Shown: positions 25,950-35,717, counted from the first letter of the stretch. The stretch is DNA of 64,000 bases from Campylobacter fetus subsp. fetus (GCF_900475935.1 NZ_LS483431.1:186001-250000); one strand, 5' to 3'. A program made the numbers and translations. The notes: generated by a model not told the origin, from the letters alone.

Positions 25950-26936
25950 ATGAAAAAAGCATCGATAATTTCAGTTGGAGCTTATATTCCAAAAGATATT
26001 TTAACTAATTTTGACCTTGAAAAAATGGTTGATACTAGTGATGAATGGATAGTCAAACGAACAGGTATAAAAACTAGGCATTTAGCAAAAAATGAAGTCA
26101 CTAGTGATCTAGCATATAAAGCGGCTCTGATGGCCATACAAAGAGCCGGTATAGACAAAAATGATATAGATGCGGTTATCTGCGCGACTATTACGCCTGA
26201 TTATTTTTGTATGCCCTCTACTGCTTGTAAAGTGGCTTCAAATTTAGGTTTGTTTGATGTAACTGCTTTTGATATAAGTGCCGCTTGTACCGGATTTATC
26301 TATCTTTTAGAGATTGCAAAATCTCTCGTTGAGAGTGGAGCTAAGAAAAATGTTCTTATAATAGGAGCAGAAAAATTAAGCTCAATTATTAATTGGCAAG
26401 ATAGAAGCACTTGTGTTTTATTTGGCGATGGAGCAGGCGCGGCTATAGTTAGCTCTTCGGATGATAATTATATAATAGATGTTCATACATCAAGCGACGG
26501 TAGCAAAGGAAATTTATTAATAACTCCTGGTTGCGGCATTGTTCATCCAGCCAACAAAGATACTATCGATAAAAAGCTAAATTTTTTACATATGTCTGGT
26601 AATGAGGTCTTTAAAATAGCTGTTAATACGCTATCTAAAGATGTTGTTGATATTTTAGAAAAAAACAGTGTCAGCAGCAAAGATATCGATCTTTTCATAC
26701 TGCATCAAGCAAATTTAAGAATTATAGAAGCAGTAAAACAGCGTTTGGATTTCACAGATGAGCAGTGCGTTGTAACTGTTGTGGATTATGGTAACACTAG
26801 CTCGGCTTCCATACCTATGGCTATGAATGATGCTTATGAAGACGGGCGTCTTAAACAAGGTAGTTTAATCCTTTTAGACGCATTTGGCGGCGGTTTTACA
26901 TGGGGTTCTGCTTTGTTAAGATTCGGCGGAAAATAA
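25950..26936 (+). CDS. fabH: 3-oxoacyl-ACP synthase III FabH
   Basis: FabH condenses acetyl-CoA with malonyl-ACP to start fatty acid synthesis. The catalytic triad is Cys113 (ISAACTGF), His252 (LHQANLRII) and Asn282 (YGNTSSAS). GDGAGAAIV and the C-terminal [13 protein letters not shown] are also canonical. Length 328 aa. It ends the ndk-to-fabH unit; no terminator hairpin is evident before the next promoter. Confidence 0.97.
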   Translation: MKKASIISVGAYIPKDILTNFDLEKMVDTSDEWIVKRTGIKTRHLAKNEVTSDLAYKAALMAIQRAGIDKNDIDAVICATITPDYFCMPSTACKVASNLGLFDVTAFDISAACTGFIYLLEIAKSLVESGAKKNVLIIGAEKLSSIINWQDRSTCVLFGDGAGAAIVSSSDDNYIIDVHTSSDGSKGNLLITPGCGIVHPANKDTIDKKLNFLHMSGNEVFKIAVNTLSKDVVDILEKNSVSSKDIDLFILHQANLRIIEAVKQRLDFTDEQCVVTVVDYGNTSSASIPMAMNDAYEDGRLKQGSLILLDAFGGGFTWGSALLRFGGK

Positions 26937-26974
26937 GCCATCAAAATAACAACCAAATTTAAATATTTTTATGC

Positions 26975-26980
26975 TATAAT
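26975..26980 (+). promoter_or_regulatory. -10 box for the PilZ-protein operon
   Basis: TATAAT in the context GCTATAATTA lies 30 bases upstream of the GTG start at 27010. The ribosome site AAGGAAAAAT is adjacent to that start. Confidence 0.6.
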
Positions 26981-27009
26981 TAAATTCAACTAAATTTTAA
27001 GGAAAAATA

Positions 27010-28137
27010 GTGATTTATGAAGGGCAAGATGTGCTTATATCTGAGTGTATGGGGATTTTGCAAGGATTAGAGCAAGACTACAAAAAATACGGTAAAAATC
27101 TTGCAAAAGAGTCGCAAAAACAGATTGATCCTTATGATTTAGATGATACTTTAGAATTGATTTTTGATGCGATTTTTAAGACAAATTTAGATAAAGAAGC
27201 CTCATTAAAACAGATAAACAAATGTTTTGGTAACGATGAAACGTATGCTAATTATTTTATTTTGAAAGTTTTATTTCATCTTTTACATCGTTTTAGTATT
27301 TATATTTCAAAATCAGATTTAAACAGTACAATTTATATAATATATCTAGAAAATGCGATAGATGCTTTTACTCAAGTTTTAATGAAAACAGAAGCTAAAA
27401 CAAAAATTTCAAGCCCTCAGAGTTTTAAATTTGGAACTAGTGGCGGATTTATGTTATTTGGCGATATAATAGACGAGTTTAGAGCGGCTTTGCGTTCAAA
27501 CTCAAGCTTAAGATTTTTAAATTTATACTATGGCGTAAATGTCAGCTGCGATGCTAAAATAGCTAGCATAGAAGATGATAAAGTGCTTTTTAAGGTGAAT
27601 TTGATGCAGATTTTGGCTATGAAAGAAGAAGAAAATGCATACATACTAAAAGGCGATAACTTAGTAAGCAACGTCAAAGCTGATATATTAAGTATAAATT
27701 TATCTAATAATACTGTTTTATTAAATAACTTTGTACGAATGGAAAATATGTTTGCAAACCAAAGAAAATTTCCCAGAGTACATCCAAATCAACATACAAA
27801 AGTTATATTATCAAATAAATTCGGAGTAAGTATAGAGGGTAAATTATACGATATTTCTCAAGGCGGAATAGGCGTGGTAAGCATCCAAAACGGTGGATTT
27901 AAAAGCGGCGAGGAGCTTATGGCTAAGTTTAGTTTAACTATGCCAAGAACTAAAGAAGTTATCGATGTTTATTTAGAGTTGAATTTAGTAGTTGCATTGA
28001 ATTATCAAGGCTCTATGCGTTACTGTTGTGAAATAGTAAAACCTCAATCTATCACGGAAAAAATAGTTGAATTTTCTAAGTTAAGAGTTAAAGATACGCT
28101 AGATGAATTGCAACAAAAAGTAGAACTTTATAGATGA
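27010..28137 (+). CDS. PilZ-domain protein (probable c-di-GMP effector)
   Basis: A 375-residue soluble protein without signal or membrane segments. The N-terminal 250 residues are helical and unassigned. The C-terminal domain has both PilZ signatures needed for c-di-GMP binding: RKFPR (RxxxR) and YDISQGG (DxSxxG). It is therefore predicted to sense c-di-GMP; output and partner are unknown. The start is GTG at 27010 after AAGGAAAAA. Its stop overlaps by four bases the start of the HerA-like ATPase gene, suggesting a functional or at least transcriptional link. Confidence 0.82.
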   Translation: MIYEGQDVLISECMGILQGLEQDYKKYGKNLAKESQKQIDPYDLDDTLELIFDAIFKTNLDKEASLKQINKCFGNDETYANYFILKVLFHLLHRFSIYISKSDLNSTIYIIYLENAIDAFTQVLMKTEAKTKISSPQSFKFGTSGGFMLFGDIIDEFRAALRSNSSLRFLNLYYGVNVSCDAKIASIEDDKVLFKVNLMQILAMKEEENAYILKGDNLVSNVKADILSINLSNNTVLLNNFVRMENMFANQRKFPRVHPNQHTKVILSNKFGVSIEGKLYDISQGGIGVVSIQNGGFKSGEELMAKFSLTMPRTKEVIDVYLELNLVVALNYQGSMRYCCEIVKPQSITEKIVEFSKLRVKDTLDELQQKVELYR

Positions 28138-30331
28138 AAATGCCTGAAAGTGGCGAATTTTATCTAGGACTTAGTGAAAATACGCCATATATTTATGATA
28201 GTAAAGATCTTCTTACTCACGCAGCTATCATAGGAATGACCGGAAGTGGTAAAACAGGTCTTGGTATAAGTCTGTTAGAAGAAGCTTCATTAAATCAAAT
28301 TCCAACTATAATAATAGACCCAAAAGGCGATATGACGAATTTATGCTTAGCAGCGAAGACGAGTTTATAGAAGTTTGTGCAGATAAAAACGTCGGAAGTA
28401 GCGTTTATGAGCAGTATAAAGCTGGTCTTGAGAGTAGTTTTGAGAATTTTGAAAGAGTTAAAAAATTTAAAAATAGCTCAGTTTTTAAGATATTTACTCC
28501 AAAAAGCAATGCGGGTCTTGGAGTTAGTCTGCTTAGTGATTTTAACGCACCTAAATTTGATGATTTTGAGAGTTTAAATAGCTATATTATCGGAATTTGT
28601 GGTTCTATTTTATCTTTAGTGGGTGTTAAAAATGATGATTTTAGTTCGCCCGAGATGCTTATTTTACAAAATATATTTTTTAATAGATTTAGTGCAAAAA
28701 AAGATCTTAGCATAGCTCAGTTGATAGAAGATATCATAAATCCTAAATTTAAAAAAATAGGTGTTTTTGATGTAGAGAGTTTTTATCCGGCCGATAAAAG
28801 AGCCGACTTAGCTATGAAAATAAATGCGCTTGTAGCTAGTCCTGATTTTTCTCTTTGGTGTAGCGGAGAGAAATTAGATATCTCAAATATGCTTTTTGAA
28901 AATGGCAAGCCAAGATCAAATATATTTACAATATCCCATTTAGACGATGCTAGTAGAATGTTTTTCGTAACTATTTTATTAAATGAGATGGTTTCTTGGA
29001 TGAGAAGTTTAGAAGGAACGCATAAACCTAGAGTAGTGCTATATATGGATGAAATATTTGGATATTTTCCTCCAAGCTCAAATCCTCCTAGCAAACTAGC
29101 TATGCTTACTTTGTTAAAACAAGCAAGAGCTTTTGGAATTTGTGTTGTTTTATCTACGCAAAATCCAGTAGATATAGACTACAAAGGACTTAGTAATATA
29201 GGAACGTGGTTTATAGGAAGATTACAAACAGCTCAAGATAAACAAAATGTGATTAGCGGACTTAGCGGAGTTGGTAAAACTAGCGATAAAGAGATTCTAG
29301 ATACTCTTTCAAATTTAAAAAAGCGCCAGTTTTTAGTAAAAAATATCCACGATACAAATTTACAGATCATAACTACTAGATGGGCACTTAGCTATTTAAA
29401 AGGTCCATTAAATAAAAATGATATTTCAAATCTTATGAAGCATTTTGAGATTAAAAATGGATCATCTATAATGCTTAATTCAAGCGCTATATTAAATCCA
29501 GATATAGTTCAAATTTATGAATATGGCAACTCAAATAAGCTTTTTTGTCATCTGCTCGGCACGGCAAAAGTGAGATTTATTAGCAGTGATGACGAGCTTA
29601 TAAAAGATAGAATTTTTTGTTTAAAAGCAGATAGCGATGAGCTAGACTGGAGCAATGCTGAAGAAATTTCGGTCTCAAATTTCAGCTGTGAAAAATATGA
29701 AAATATAGAGCTTTTAGATGCCCCAAGATCTATTTTAAATGCAAAAAATTTAAATGAATTTGTAAAATCATTTACCGAGTTTTTATATACTAATGAAAAA
29801 ATAGTGCTATATAAAGCATTTGATATAGTTTCAAATTTAAATGAGAGCAAAGATCAGTTTGTTTTAAGAGTAAAGCTCAGAGCGGACGAACTTTTAAAAG
29901 AACAAAAAACTTTGCTTATGAATAAATTTGAAAAAGAGAAAAGCATTTTGGAAAAAAGATTATTAAATGCTAAAAATAGTTTAGAAAAGAAGAAAAATAT
30001 AGCAAATAAAAGCGGTATATTTGCAGCTATCGAGATAGTAAGCGGAGTTTTGTCTGCTGTTTTTAGAAAGAGATTAAGTAGCACAAAAATCTTGAGCAGT
30101 ACAAAAAAAGCTACTGACGTTTTTTCAAAACACGATGATATGTATGCATCTAAAGAGACTATGCAGAGTATTTTGAATGAAATTAATGAGTTGCAAAGTA
30201 GTTATGAAACCAAAATATCAGAACTAAAAGAGAGTTTTGATATTGCGAATTTACAGATAGATGAAAAAATACTGCGCCCAAAAAAGAGTGATATTTTAAA
30301 TGAAAAAGTATCTGTTTTATGGAAGAGTTAA
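28134..30331 (+). pseudogene. HerA/DUF853-type ATPase gene interrupted by a frameshift
   Basis: One family protein is split over two frames. Frame 1 (28134-28370, 78 aa) has the Walker A loop [11 protein letters not shown] and [14 protein letters not shown], then runs off into AKTSL and a TAG. The frame one base back opens at 28343 and continues for 662 residues with the Walker [12 protein letters not shown], an STQNP sensor, and a long C-terminal coiled coil. DUF853 proteins are HerA/FtsK-like ATPases found in many proteobacteria, of poorly known function. The break falls just after the Walker A region, so neither piece alone should hydrolyse ATP normally. It may be a true mutation, a recoding site or an assembly error. 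Confidence 0.8.
28343..30331 (+). CDS. C-terminal fragment of HerA/DUF853-type ATPase (may be translated)
   Basis: This 662-residue open frame could be made by reinitiation, since its ATG (28343) lies 28 bases before the stop of the short upstream fragment; only a weak AAAAGG is found, about 15 bases before it. Seen: Walker B ([14 protein letters not shown], about residues 233-246), [24 protein letters not shown], an arginine-finger-like [11 protein letters not shown] segment, and coiled-coil helices from about residue 500 to the end. It lacks Walker A, so as an independent protein it is probably inactive. The following gene, plsY, starts nine bases after its stop. Confidence 0.6.
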   Translation: MLSSEDEFIEVCADKNVGSSVYEQYKAGLESSFENFERVKKFKNSSVFKIFTPKSNAGLGVSLLSDFNAPKFDDFESLNSYIIGICGSILSLVGVKNDDFSSPEMLILQNIFFNRFSAKKDLSIAQLIEDIINPKFKKIGVFDVESFYPADKRADLAMKINALVASPDFSLWCSGEKLDISNMLFENGKPRSNIFTISHLDDASRMFFVTILLNEMVSWMRSLEGTHKPRVVLYMDEIFGYFPPSSNPPSKLAMLTLLKQARAFGICVVLSTQNPVDIDYKGLSNIGTWFIGRLQTAQDKQNVISGLSGVGKTSDKEILDTLSNLKKRQFLVKNIHDTNLQIITTRWALSYLKGPLNKNDISNLMKHFEIKNGSSIMLNSSAILNPDIVQIYEYGNSNKLFCHLLGTAKVRFISSDDELIKDRIFCLKADSDELDWSNAEEISVSNFSCEKYENIELLDAPRSILNAKNLNEFVKSFTEFLYTNEKIVLYKAFDIVSNLNESKDQFVLRVKLRADELLKEQKTLLMNKFEKEKSILEKRLLNAKNSLEKKKNIANKSGIFAAIEIVSGVLSAVFRKRLSSTKILSSTKKATDVFSKHDDMYASKETMQSILNEINELQSSYETKISELKESFDIANLQIDEKILRPKKSDILNEKVSVLWKS

Positions 30332-30340
30332 AGGAGTAAA

Positions 30341-30958
30341 ATGAACGAAAATATTGTTGCTTATGTGTTGGCTTATCTTATTGGTGCGATACCTTTTGGT
30401 TTGATTTTGGGTAGAATTTTCGGTAAAGTTAATATAACTAAAGAAGGAAGCTGCAGCATCGGAGCCACAAATGTTTTAAGAGTTCTTAAAAGTTCAAACC
30501 CGAATTTGGCAAAAAAGCTTGCAGTACTAACAGTCGTTTGCGATGCTTTTAAAGCATTTATTCCTATGGTTGTAGCAAAAGTTGTTTTTGATTTAAGTGA
30601 TCAAACTATCTGGACTATGGCTGTGTTATCAGTGATAGGACATTGCTTTTCGCCGTATCTTAAATTTGAGGGCGGAAAAGGCGTAGCTACTGGAGCCGGA
30701 GCGCTTATTTATTTTTTACCTTTAGAGATCATTTGCGCTTTGGGAATCTGGTTTATAATCGGAAAAGTACTTAAAATTTCTAGTTTGGCCTCGCTTTTGG
30801 CGCTTTTTACTTTGATAGGAACATCTTTTATATTTCATTATGAAATGCCGGTGATAAATACTCACGCTCCTATTTTTATCATATCGTTTGTGGTTTTATA
30901 TAAACACATTCCAAACATAAAAAGGCTTTTGAGCGGTTCTGAAAAGAGGGTGATTTGA
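30341..30958 (+). CDS. plsY: Acyl-phosphate glycerol-3-phosphate acyltransferase PlsY
   Basis: PlsY is the integral membrane enzyme that acylates glycerol 3-phosphate with the acyl-phosphate made by PlsX. The family's three motifs are present: GAIPFGLILGR near the N-terminus, GSCSIGATNVLR, and FEGGKGVATGAG. About five membrane segments occur in 205 residues. AAAGGAG lies five bases before the ATG. The stop overlaps the folB start. Confidence 0.95.
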   Translation: MNENIVAYVLAYLIGAIPFGLILGRIFGKVNITKEGSCSIGATNVLRVLKSSNPNLAKKLAVLTVVCDAFKAFIPMVVAKVVFDLSDQTIWTMAVLSVIGHCFSPYLKFEGGKGVATGAGALIYFLPLEIICALGIWFIIGKVLKISSLASLLALFTLIGTSFIFHYEMPVINTHAPIFIISFVVLYKHIPNIKRLLSGSEKRVI

Positions 30959-31272
30959 TAACTGTTTTTGTGGAAGATTTTAAATTCAAAACGATAATCG
31001 GACTTTTGGCTTTTGAGCGGGTTAAACGCCAAAAAATAAGAGTTGATATGGGTTTTAAAGCTGATGAATTTATTGATTATGCTTTTGTGTGTGAACACAC
31101 TAGAAATGAATTTGAAAAAATGAAATTTAAAAAAGTTGAAGAGGCTTTGCAATATTTTAAAAATAATTTTAAAGAAATTTTTCCGTCTCTTGAGTATTTT
31201 TATATGAAAATTTCAAAGGTAAAAATCATTTCAAATGCCACGGTTGGAGCAAAAATCGAGCAGCTTTATTAA
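30955..31272 (+). CDS. folB: Dihydroneopterin aldolase FolB
   Basis: FolB cleaves dihydroneopterin to 6-hydroxymethyl-dihydropterin and glycolaldehyde in folate synthesis. At 105 residues it is slightly shorter than the 115-120 usual for the family. It shows the VEDFKFKTIIGLLAFERVKRQKIRVD N-terminus (the IGxxxxER pattern) and a C-terminal Lys/Glu segment. The start is TTG at 30955, overlapping the plsY stop by four bases. folB directly before cosR is, from memory, also the C. jejuni order, which supports the call. Confidence 0.85.
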   Translation: MITVFVEDFKFKTIIGLLAFERVKRQKIRVDMGFKADEFIDYAFVCEHTRNEFEKMKFKKVEEALQYFKNNFKEIFPSLEYFYMKISKVKIISNATVGAKIEQLY

Positions 31273-31289
31273 ATTAAATTTAAAATAAC

Positions 31290-31318
31290 TTGAAAAATTG
31301 CTTAATTTATGGTACAAT
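31290..31318 (+). promoter_or_regulatory. Candidate sigma70 promoter of cosR
   Basis: TTGAAA (31290-31295) and TACAAT (31313-31318) are separated by 17 bases and lie 32 bases upstream of the cosR ATG at 31351. The ribosome site AAGGAAAG (31339-31346) is well placed. The promoter lies in the 78-bp gap after folB, so cosR need not depend on the plsY-folB transcript. Confidence 0.6.
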
Positions 31319-31350
31319 CTCGAATAAATTTGCGCTTTAAGGAAAGTATA

Positions 31351-32022
31351 ATGAGAATTTTGATAGTAGAGGATGAGGTTACGCTTAACAAAACCATAGC
31401 AGAAGGTTTGCAGGAATTTGGTTATCAAACAGATAGTTCAGAAAGTTTTAAAGACGCTGAATATTATATAGGTATTAGAAACTATGATTTAGTTCTTAGT
31501 GATTGGATGCTTCCTGATGGAGATGGCGTTGATCTTATAAATGTCATCAAGCAAAAGAGTCCGCGCACTTCAGCGGTTATCATATCTGCTAAAGATGATA
31601 AAGAGAGTGAAATAAAGGCCTTAAGAGCCGGAGCCGATGATTATATAAAAAAACCGTTTGATTTTGAAGTTTTAGTAGCCCGTCTTGAAGCTAGACTAAG
31701 ATTCGGCGGTACAAATGTTATTAAAATAGACGATTTAATTATTGATACAGATGAAGAAAAAATAACATATCTTGGTCAAGAAATAGAGTTAAAAGGTAAA
31801 CCGTTTGAAGTTTTAACTCATCTTGCTAGACACAGCGATCAAATAGTAAGCAAAGAGCAGCTTTTAGATGCTATTTGGGAGGAGCCGGAGCTTGTTACTC
31901 CAAATGTTATCGAAGTAGCTATAAACCAAATACGCCAAAAAATGGATAAACCGCTAAACATCTCAACTATAGAAACTGTAAGACGTCGCGGATATAGATT
32001 TTGTTTCCCCAAAAAAGCTTAA
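31351..32022 (+). CDS. cosR: OmpR-type response regulator CosR
   Basis: CosR (HP1043/HsrA family) is an essential regulator of oxidative-stress genes in C. jejuni. The 223-residue product has a receiver domain (1-120) and a winged-helix DNA-binding domain (from about 128) ending TVRRRGYRFCFPKK. The output domain is nearly identical to what I recall of C. jejuni CosR. Unlike the atypical HsrA/CosR receivers, this one keeps a full phosphorylation site: Glu7, Asp8, Asp51, Ser79 and Lys101. ATG 31351 is chosen because the receiver starts there and the ribosome site precedes it. A histidine kinase gene overlaps its end. Confidence 0.9.
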   Translation: MRILIVEDEVTLNKTIAEGLQEFGYQTDSSESFKDAEYYIGIRNYDLVLSDWMLPDGDGVDLINVIKQKSPRTSAVIISAKDDKESEIKALRAGADDYIKKPFDFEVLVARLEARLRFGGTNVIKIDDLIIDTDEEKITYLGQEIELKGKPFEVLTHLARHSDQIVSKEQLLDAIWEEPELVTPNVIEVAINQIRQKMDKPLNISTIETVRRRGYRFCFPKKA

Positions 32023-33326
32023 GGGCTAGATTTGCTCTACAATTAGCATCTGCTTCTACGATGCTAATTGTAATCTTTTCGGTGATGTTGTATCACTATA
32101 TAAAAATAACCATTTTTGAAAATATAGTACAAAGCTTGACTATAGAAGCAAATAATATACTTGACTCAAAAGAACTTCTTCAAATAGGTGAACTAGAGTT
32201 TTACTACCCACAATCTCAAAATTTGACAGTCATTGGAGTTGAAGAAAATACCGATAACTTATCAAGACCTAAATTTATTCAGAGTGAAGATGAAAATAGT
32301 ACTTATCTGACGCTTTATTATCCATATAAAGATAATATGGTATTAGCGCTCAAAAAAAATACTACTGAATACAGCAGCGTCGTAAATCAAGTTTTAGTGG
32401 ATATACTAATTATAAATGCAACTGCTATATTTTTGATACTTTTTTATGCGTTATTTTTATCAAGAATGCTGCTTTTACCTATAAAAATGCTTAGCTTGAG
32501 ACTTGGCCAGTTAAATGAAAGATTTTTACAAGAAGTTAGTATAGATGAACTTCCAGATGAGTTTAAACCTCTTGGTGATGGGATTAATAGGCTTATAAGT
32601 AGAATTTTGACTTTTGTTCAATATCAAAAAGAACTTTTTGTCGGAGCCGCTCATGAGCTAAAAACACCTTTGGCGGTTATGAAAACTAAGAATGAAGTGA
32701 CTTTAATAAAACAAAGAGAGCCGGAAAAATATATAGAAGCCCTAAAAAATAATAATGAGTCAATAAATCAAATGAATAAAATGATCGGTTCTATTTTAGA
32801 GATCGGTCGTCAAGAAGGTGCTCAGTTTGAACAACCTTTAAATGTAGACATAATTGCGTATTTAAATGAAATCGGAAATAACTTTTTGATATTGGCAAAG
32901 GGCGAGGGTAAAAATATAAAAATGAGTCTAAAACCGCAGACTTTAAAGATGTTTTTGCAACCTACTTTATTTTTACATGTTATACAAAATTTTGTTCAAA
33001 ACGCTATTAAATTTTCACCTCCAAATGCGACTATAGAGATTAAATCAAACTTATTAAATAATGAATTTATAGTAAAAGTAGTAGACGAGGGTCCTGGAAT
33101 AGATGAAAATAAAGATCTATTTGCTCCATTTAAGAGATATGGAGACAAAGGCGGAGCCGGACTAGGATTATTTTTAGCAAAGGGAGCTGCTCAGGCACTC
33201 GGCGGACGTATAGAGATAAGAAATAGAACAGATAGAAGTGGTGCTATAGCTACTTTTATACTACCTATAAATACCAAAAATAGAAAAATGCAAAAAAACA
33301 TTTCAAATTCAAAGTTTTTAAAGTAA
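32001..33326 (+). CDS. Sensor histidine kinase paired with CosR
   Basis: Membrane sensor kinase of 441 residues. It has a first membrane helix (about 12-32), a periplasmic loop of roughly 100 residues, a second helix (about 135-155), a HAMP-like linker, the H-box VGAAHELKTPLAVMK with the phospho-acceptor His, the N-box FVQNAIKFSPP, the G1 box VDEGPGID and the G2 box GGAGLGLFLAKG. The start is TTG at 32001, inside cosR; the next ATG (32061) would cut into the first membrane helix. The 22-base overlap with cosR strongly suggests a cognate pair. The signal sensed is unknown. Confidence 0.88.
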   Translation: MFPQKSLRARFALQLASASTMLIVIFSVMLYHYIKITIFENIVQSLTIEANNILDSKELLQIGELEFYYPQSQNLTVIGVEENTDNLSRPKFIQSEDENSTYLTLYYPYKDNMVLALKKNTTEYSSVVNQVLVDILIINATAIFLILFYALFLSRMLLLPIKMLSLRLGQLNERFLQEVSIDELPDEFKPLGDGINRLISRILTFVQYQKELFVGAAHELKTPLAVMKTKNEVTLIKQREPEKYIEALKNNNESINQMNKMIGSILEIGRQEGAQFEQPLNVDIIAYLNEIGNNFLILAKGEGKNIKMSLKPQTLKMFLQPTLFLHVIQNFVQNAIKFSPPNATIEIKSNLLNNEFIVKVVDEGPGIDENKDLFAPFKRYGDKGGAGLGLFLAKGAAQALGGRIEIRNRTDRSGAIATFILPINTKNRKMQKNISNSKFLK

Positions 33327-33371
33327 AAATATTGTATAAAGTGGCTTTAAAATAGTACTGAAAGGTTTGAG

Positions 33372-33623
33372 ATGTCTCTTATGATAACTAAAGACTGCAT
33401 CAGTTGTGATGCTTGCCGCGAAGAGTGCCCAGATGAGGCTATATATGAAGATGATCCCACATATATGATAGATCCAGATAGATGTAGCGAGTGTATAAGT
33501 GACTATGCTGAGCCTGCTTGTATAGTTATCTGTCCTGTTGATTGTATAGTTCCAGATCCTGATAATATAGAAACTCCAGAAGAGTTAAAATTAAAACACG
33601 AACAGTATTTAGAAGGGAATTAA
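33372..33623 (+). CDS. fdxB: 2[4Fe-4S] ferredoxin FdxB
   Basis: A ferredoxin of 83 residues with two cluster motifs, CISCDACREECP and CSECISDYAEPACIVICP, of the same architecture as FdxA at 23616 but clearly a separate paralogue, acidic overall. AAAGGTTTGAG precedes the ATG. The stop overlaps the next gene's ATG by one base. The order cosR-fdxB-ppx fits the C. jejuni arrangement as I recall it. Its redox partner is not identifiable here. Confidence 0.92.
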   Translation: MSLMITKDCISCDACREECPDEAIYEDDPTYMIDPDRCSECISDYAEPACIVICPVDCIVPDPDNIETPEELKLKHEQYLEGN

Positions 33624-35101
33624 TGCCAAAAAGAGTAGCAGTCATAGATCTTGGTTCAAACTCGGCTAGAATGGCGATTTTTGAGCGTACTAGTAGGCTT
33701 GGATTTTATATATTACGCGAATATAAGATAAAAGTTAGGCTTGGCGAGGGTGCTTATGAAAATGGCGGAGTTTTGCAAGATGGCGCTATGGATAAGGTAT
33801 TTTACGCTTTTAGCGAGTTCAAACATTTTTTAAATTTATATGGTGTAAATAAAGTTTTGTGCGCAGGAACTTCTGCTCTTAGAGATGCCCCAAATTCAAA
33901 TTTATTTATCAAAAGAGTGCAAGATAAGTTGGGTCTTGGACTAAAAGTCATAGATGGTCAAATGGAGGCTTTTTATGGCGGAATAGCGGCTATAAATTTA
34001 CTAAATCCGTTGAAAGAAGCGACTACTATAGATATAGGTGGCGGCTCTACTGAATTAGCGAAGATAGAAGACGGTAAAATTATAGATGTTATATCATTGA
34101 ATGTAGGTACGGTTAGATTAAAAGAGCTATTTTTTGATAAAAAAGATATAGACGGCGCTTCTAAATTTGCACAAAAACTGATTTCTGAAGTGCCCAGTCA
34201 TTTTCATTCAAATAATATAATTGCCATAGGAGGTAGTTTAAGAGCTCTTGCTAATGCTATAATGCAGATAAAAAATCATCCATTAAAGCTTGTTCATAAT
34301 TTTTCATATAGCTACAAAGACTATGGTGACTTGATAGAAAAAATAGCCTTTACCGGCGTACTAGATCTAAAAAATTTTCCTATAAAAAAAGATAGATATG
34401 ATACGATTAGAGAAGGAGCTATGATATTTTGCACTTTAGTAAAAGAGTTGCAAGCAAAAAATATATATACAAGCGGAGCAGGAGTTAGAGAAGGGATATT
34501 TATAACAAATTTGCTTAAGCCTTGCGTAAAAACTAAACTTTTAAAAGCTATGCCTCAGCAGATAAATATAAGATTTCCAAATAATTTTAATCCTAGTCTT
34601 AGAAGTTTGCAAGATAGATTTGCAAAAAGAAGTAATCAGACTACGATAAAATACGTAAAAGAGCTATTTGAAGTTTTAAAACCGCTTCATAAAGTAGACG
34701 ATAAGTATCTTTTTGAGCTTATAACTGCTGCAAAACTTTATAATATCGGCAGATCAGTTGGCTTTTACTCTGAGCATTCTCATAGTAGTTATTTAGTAAA
34801 AAATGGACTAAACTACGGATATACCCATGAGCAAAAATCTCTCATAGCATCCATCATAGAGTATCAAGGCAGACAAATAAGCGATTTAGGCGAATTCAAA
34901 GATCTACTTCCAGATATAAATGATTTAAGATGGCTTAGTTTTTTACTCGGTCTTGCTAAATCATTGAGTGTATCTAATACGGTTAGTTTTAAATTTATAA
35001 ATCACGCCCTGCACATTTATGGCGTAAAAAACTTTTTTATGGTCAAGGATAATATCAAAAAACTGGTAAAACCTACTATATTTGCAATAACTTTTGACTA
35101 A
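33623..35101 (+). CDS. ppx: Exopolyphosphatase / guanosine pentaphosphatase, Ppx/GppA family
   Basis: Enzymes of this family degrade polyphosphate or convert pppGpp to ppGpp. The N-terminal ASKHA phosphatase domain has AVIDLGSNSARMAIF, CAGTSALRDAPN, IDIGGGSTELAKI and the NVGTVRLKE loop. A C-terminal helical HD-like region covers about residues 320-492. Length 492 aa is standard. Activity (Ppx or GppA) cannot be separated by eye. The gene ends directly against recO on the other strand with no intergenic base. Confidence 0.9.
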   Translation: MPKRVAVIDLGSNSARMAIFERTSRLGFYILREYKIKVRLGEGAYENGGVLQDGAMDKVFYAFSEFKHFLNLYGVNKVLCAGTSALRDAPNSNLFIKRVQDKLGLGLKVIDGQMEAFYGGIAAINLLNPLKEATTIDIGGGSTELAKIEDGKIIDVISLNVGTVRLKELFFDKKDIDGASKFAQKLISEVPSHFHSNNIIAIGGSLRALANAIMQIKNHPLKLVHNFSYSYKDYGDLIEKIAFTGVLDLKNFPIKKDRYDTIREGAMIFCTLVKELQAKNIYTSGAGVREGIFITNLLKPCVKTKLLKAMPQQINIRFPNNFNPSLRSLQDRFAKRSNQTTIKYVKELFEVLKPLHKVDDKYLFELITAAKLYNIGRSVGFYSEHSHSSYLVKNGLNYGYTHEQKSLIASIIEYQGRQISDLGEFKDLLPDINDLRWLSFLLGLAKSLSVSNTVSFKFINHALHIYGVKNFFMVKDNIKKLVKPTIFAITFD

Positions 35102-35716
35102 TTATAATCCTTCAAGAACTATATAATAAATTTGGTCAATGTAAAAATCATTTATATGGGAACATTTTTTTGTTTCGAAAAGAGTTTTTATATCTTTTGA
35201 ATCAAACGCAGCTTTACCGATACATCTTTTGTGTGCCGGTAAAAATCCTCTTGTTAGGGTTAAATTCGAATCGATTATCTCATCACATACGAAACATCTT
35301 AAATCTTTGTGTAGCCTACCTTCAAACTCAAGTATATCGAGATATGCTTCTATAATTATACGTTTTGGATTTTGTTTTTCAAATTTATATGAGCATAACT
35401 CTAAAAGAGAGTAGTAAAACTCATCTATATCTTCAACATCTCTTAAGTGCTCATACAAAAGTCTCATAAAATTTTGCCATGCTAGTAGCCGATCTCTATG
35501 GAATAACCATGAAAATCCAAGATGCATAGTTCCTCTTAAGTGTGGTAAAAAGTTTCCATTTTGCACAAGCTCAAAATCAAGCTTAAAGCCTTGAGTGATA
35601 ACAGGATGTCTCGCACCATAAAATCTGTAGCATTTTATTAGCTTATCTTTAGATAATATAAATACTAAACAGTCTTCATCGCGTACTTTTTGTACTTTTA
35701 AGATATATCCTTGCAT
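35102..35716 (-). CDS. recO: DNA recombination mediator RecO
   Basis: RecO helps load RecA on SSB-coated DNA in the RecFOR pathway. The 204-residue protein has the N-terminal OB-fold start (MQGYILKVQKVRDEDCLVFILSK) and a zinc-finger-like segment CFVCDEIIDSN...AHKRC. It is the short, divergent form found in Campylobacterota, so the call rests on overall pattern. Its start lies one base after the dus stop. It converges on ppx. Confidence 0.8.
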   Translation of the reverse strand: MQGYILKVQKVRDEDCLVFILSKDKLIKCYRFYGARHPVITQGFKLDFELVQNGNFLPHLRGTMHLGFSWLFHRDRLLAWQNFMRLLYEHLRDVEDIDEFYYSLLELCSYKFEKQNPKRIIIEAYLDILEFEGRLHKDLRCFVCDEIIDSNLTLTRGFLPAHKRCIGKAAFDSKDIKTLFETKKCSHINDFYIDQIYYIVLEGL

Positions 35717-35717
35717 C

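Noticed and set aside
28343-28370. Programmed -1 ribosomal frameshift in the HerA-like ATPase
   Set aside because: The only near candidate, GAATTTA at about 28337-28343, is not a homopolymeric X-XXY-YYZ heptamer, and no strong downstream stem-loop is evident; a deletion explains the data better.
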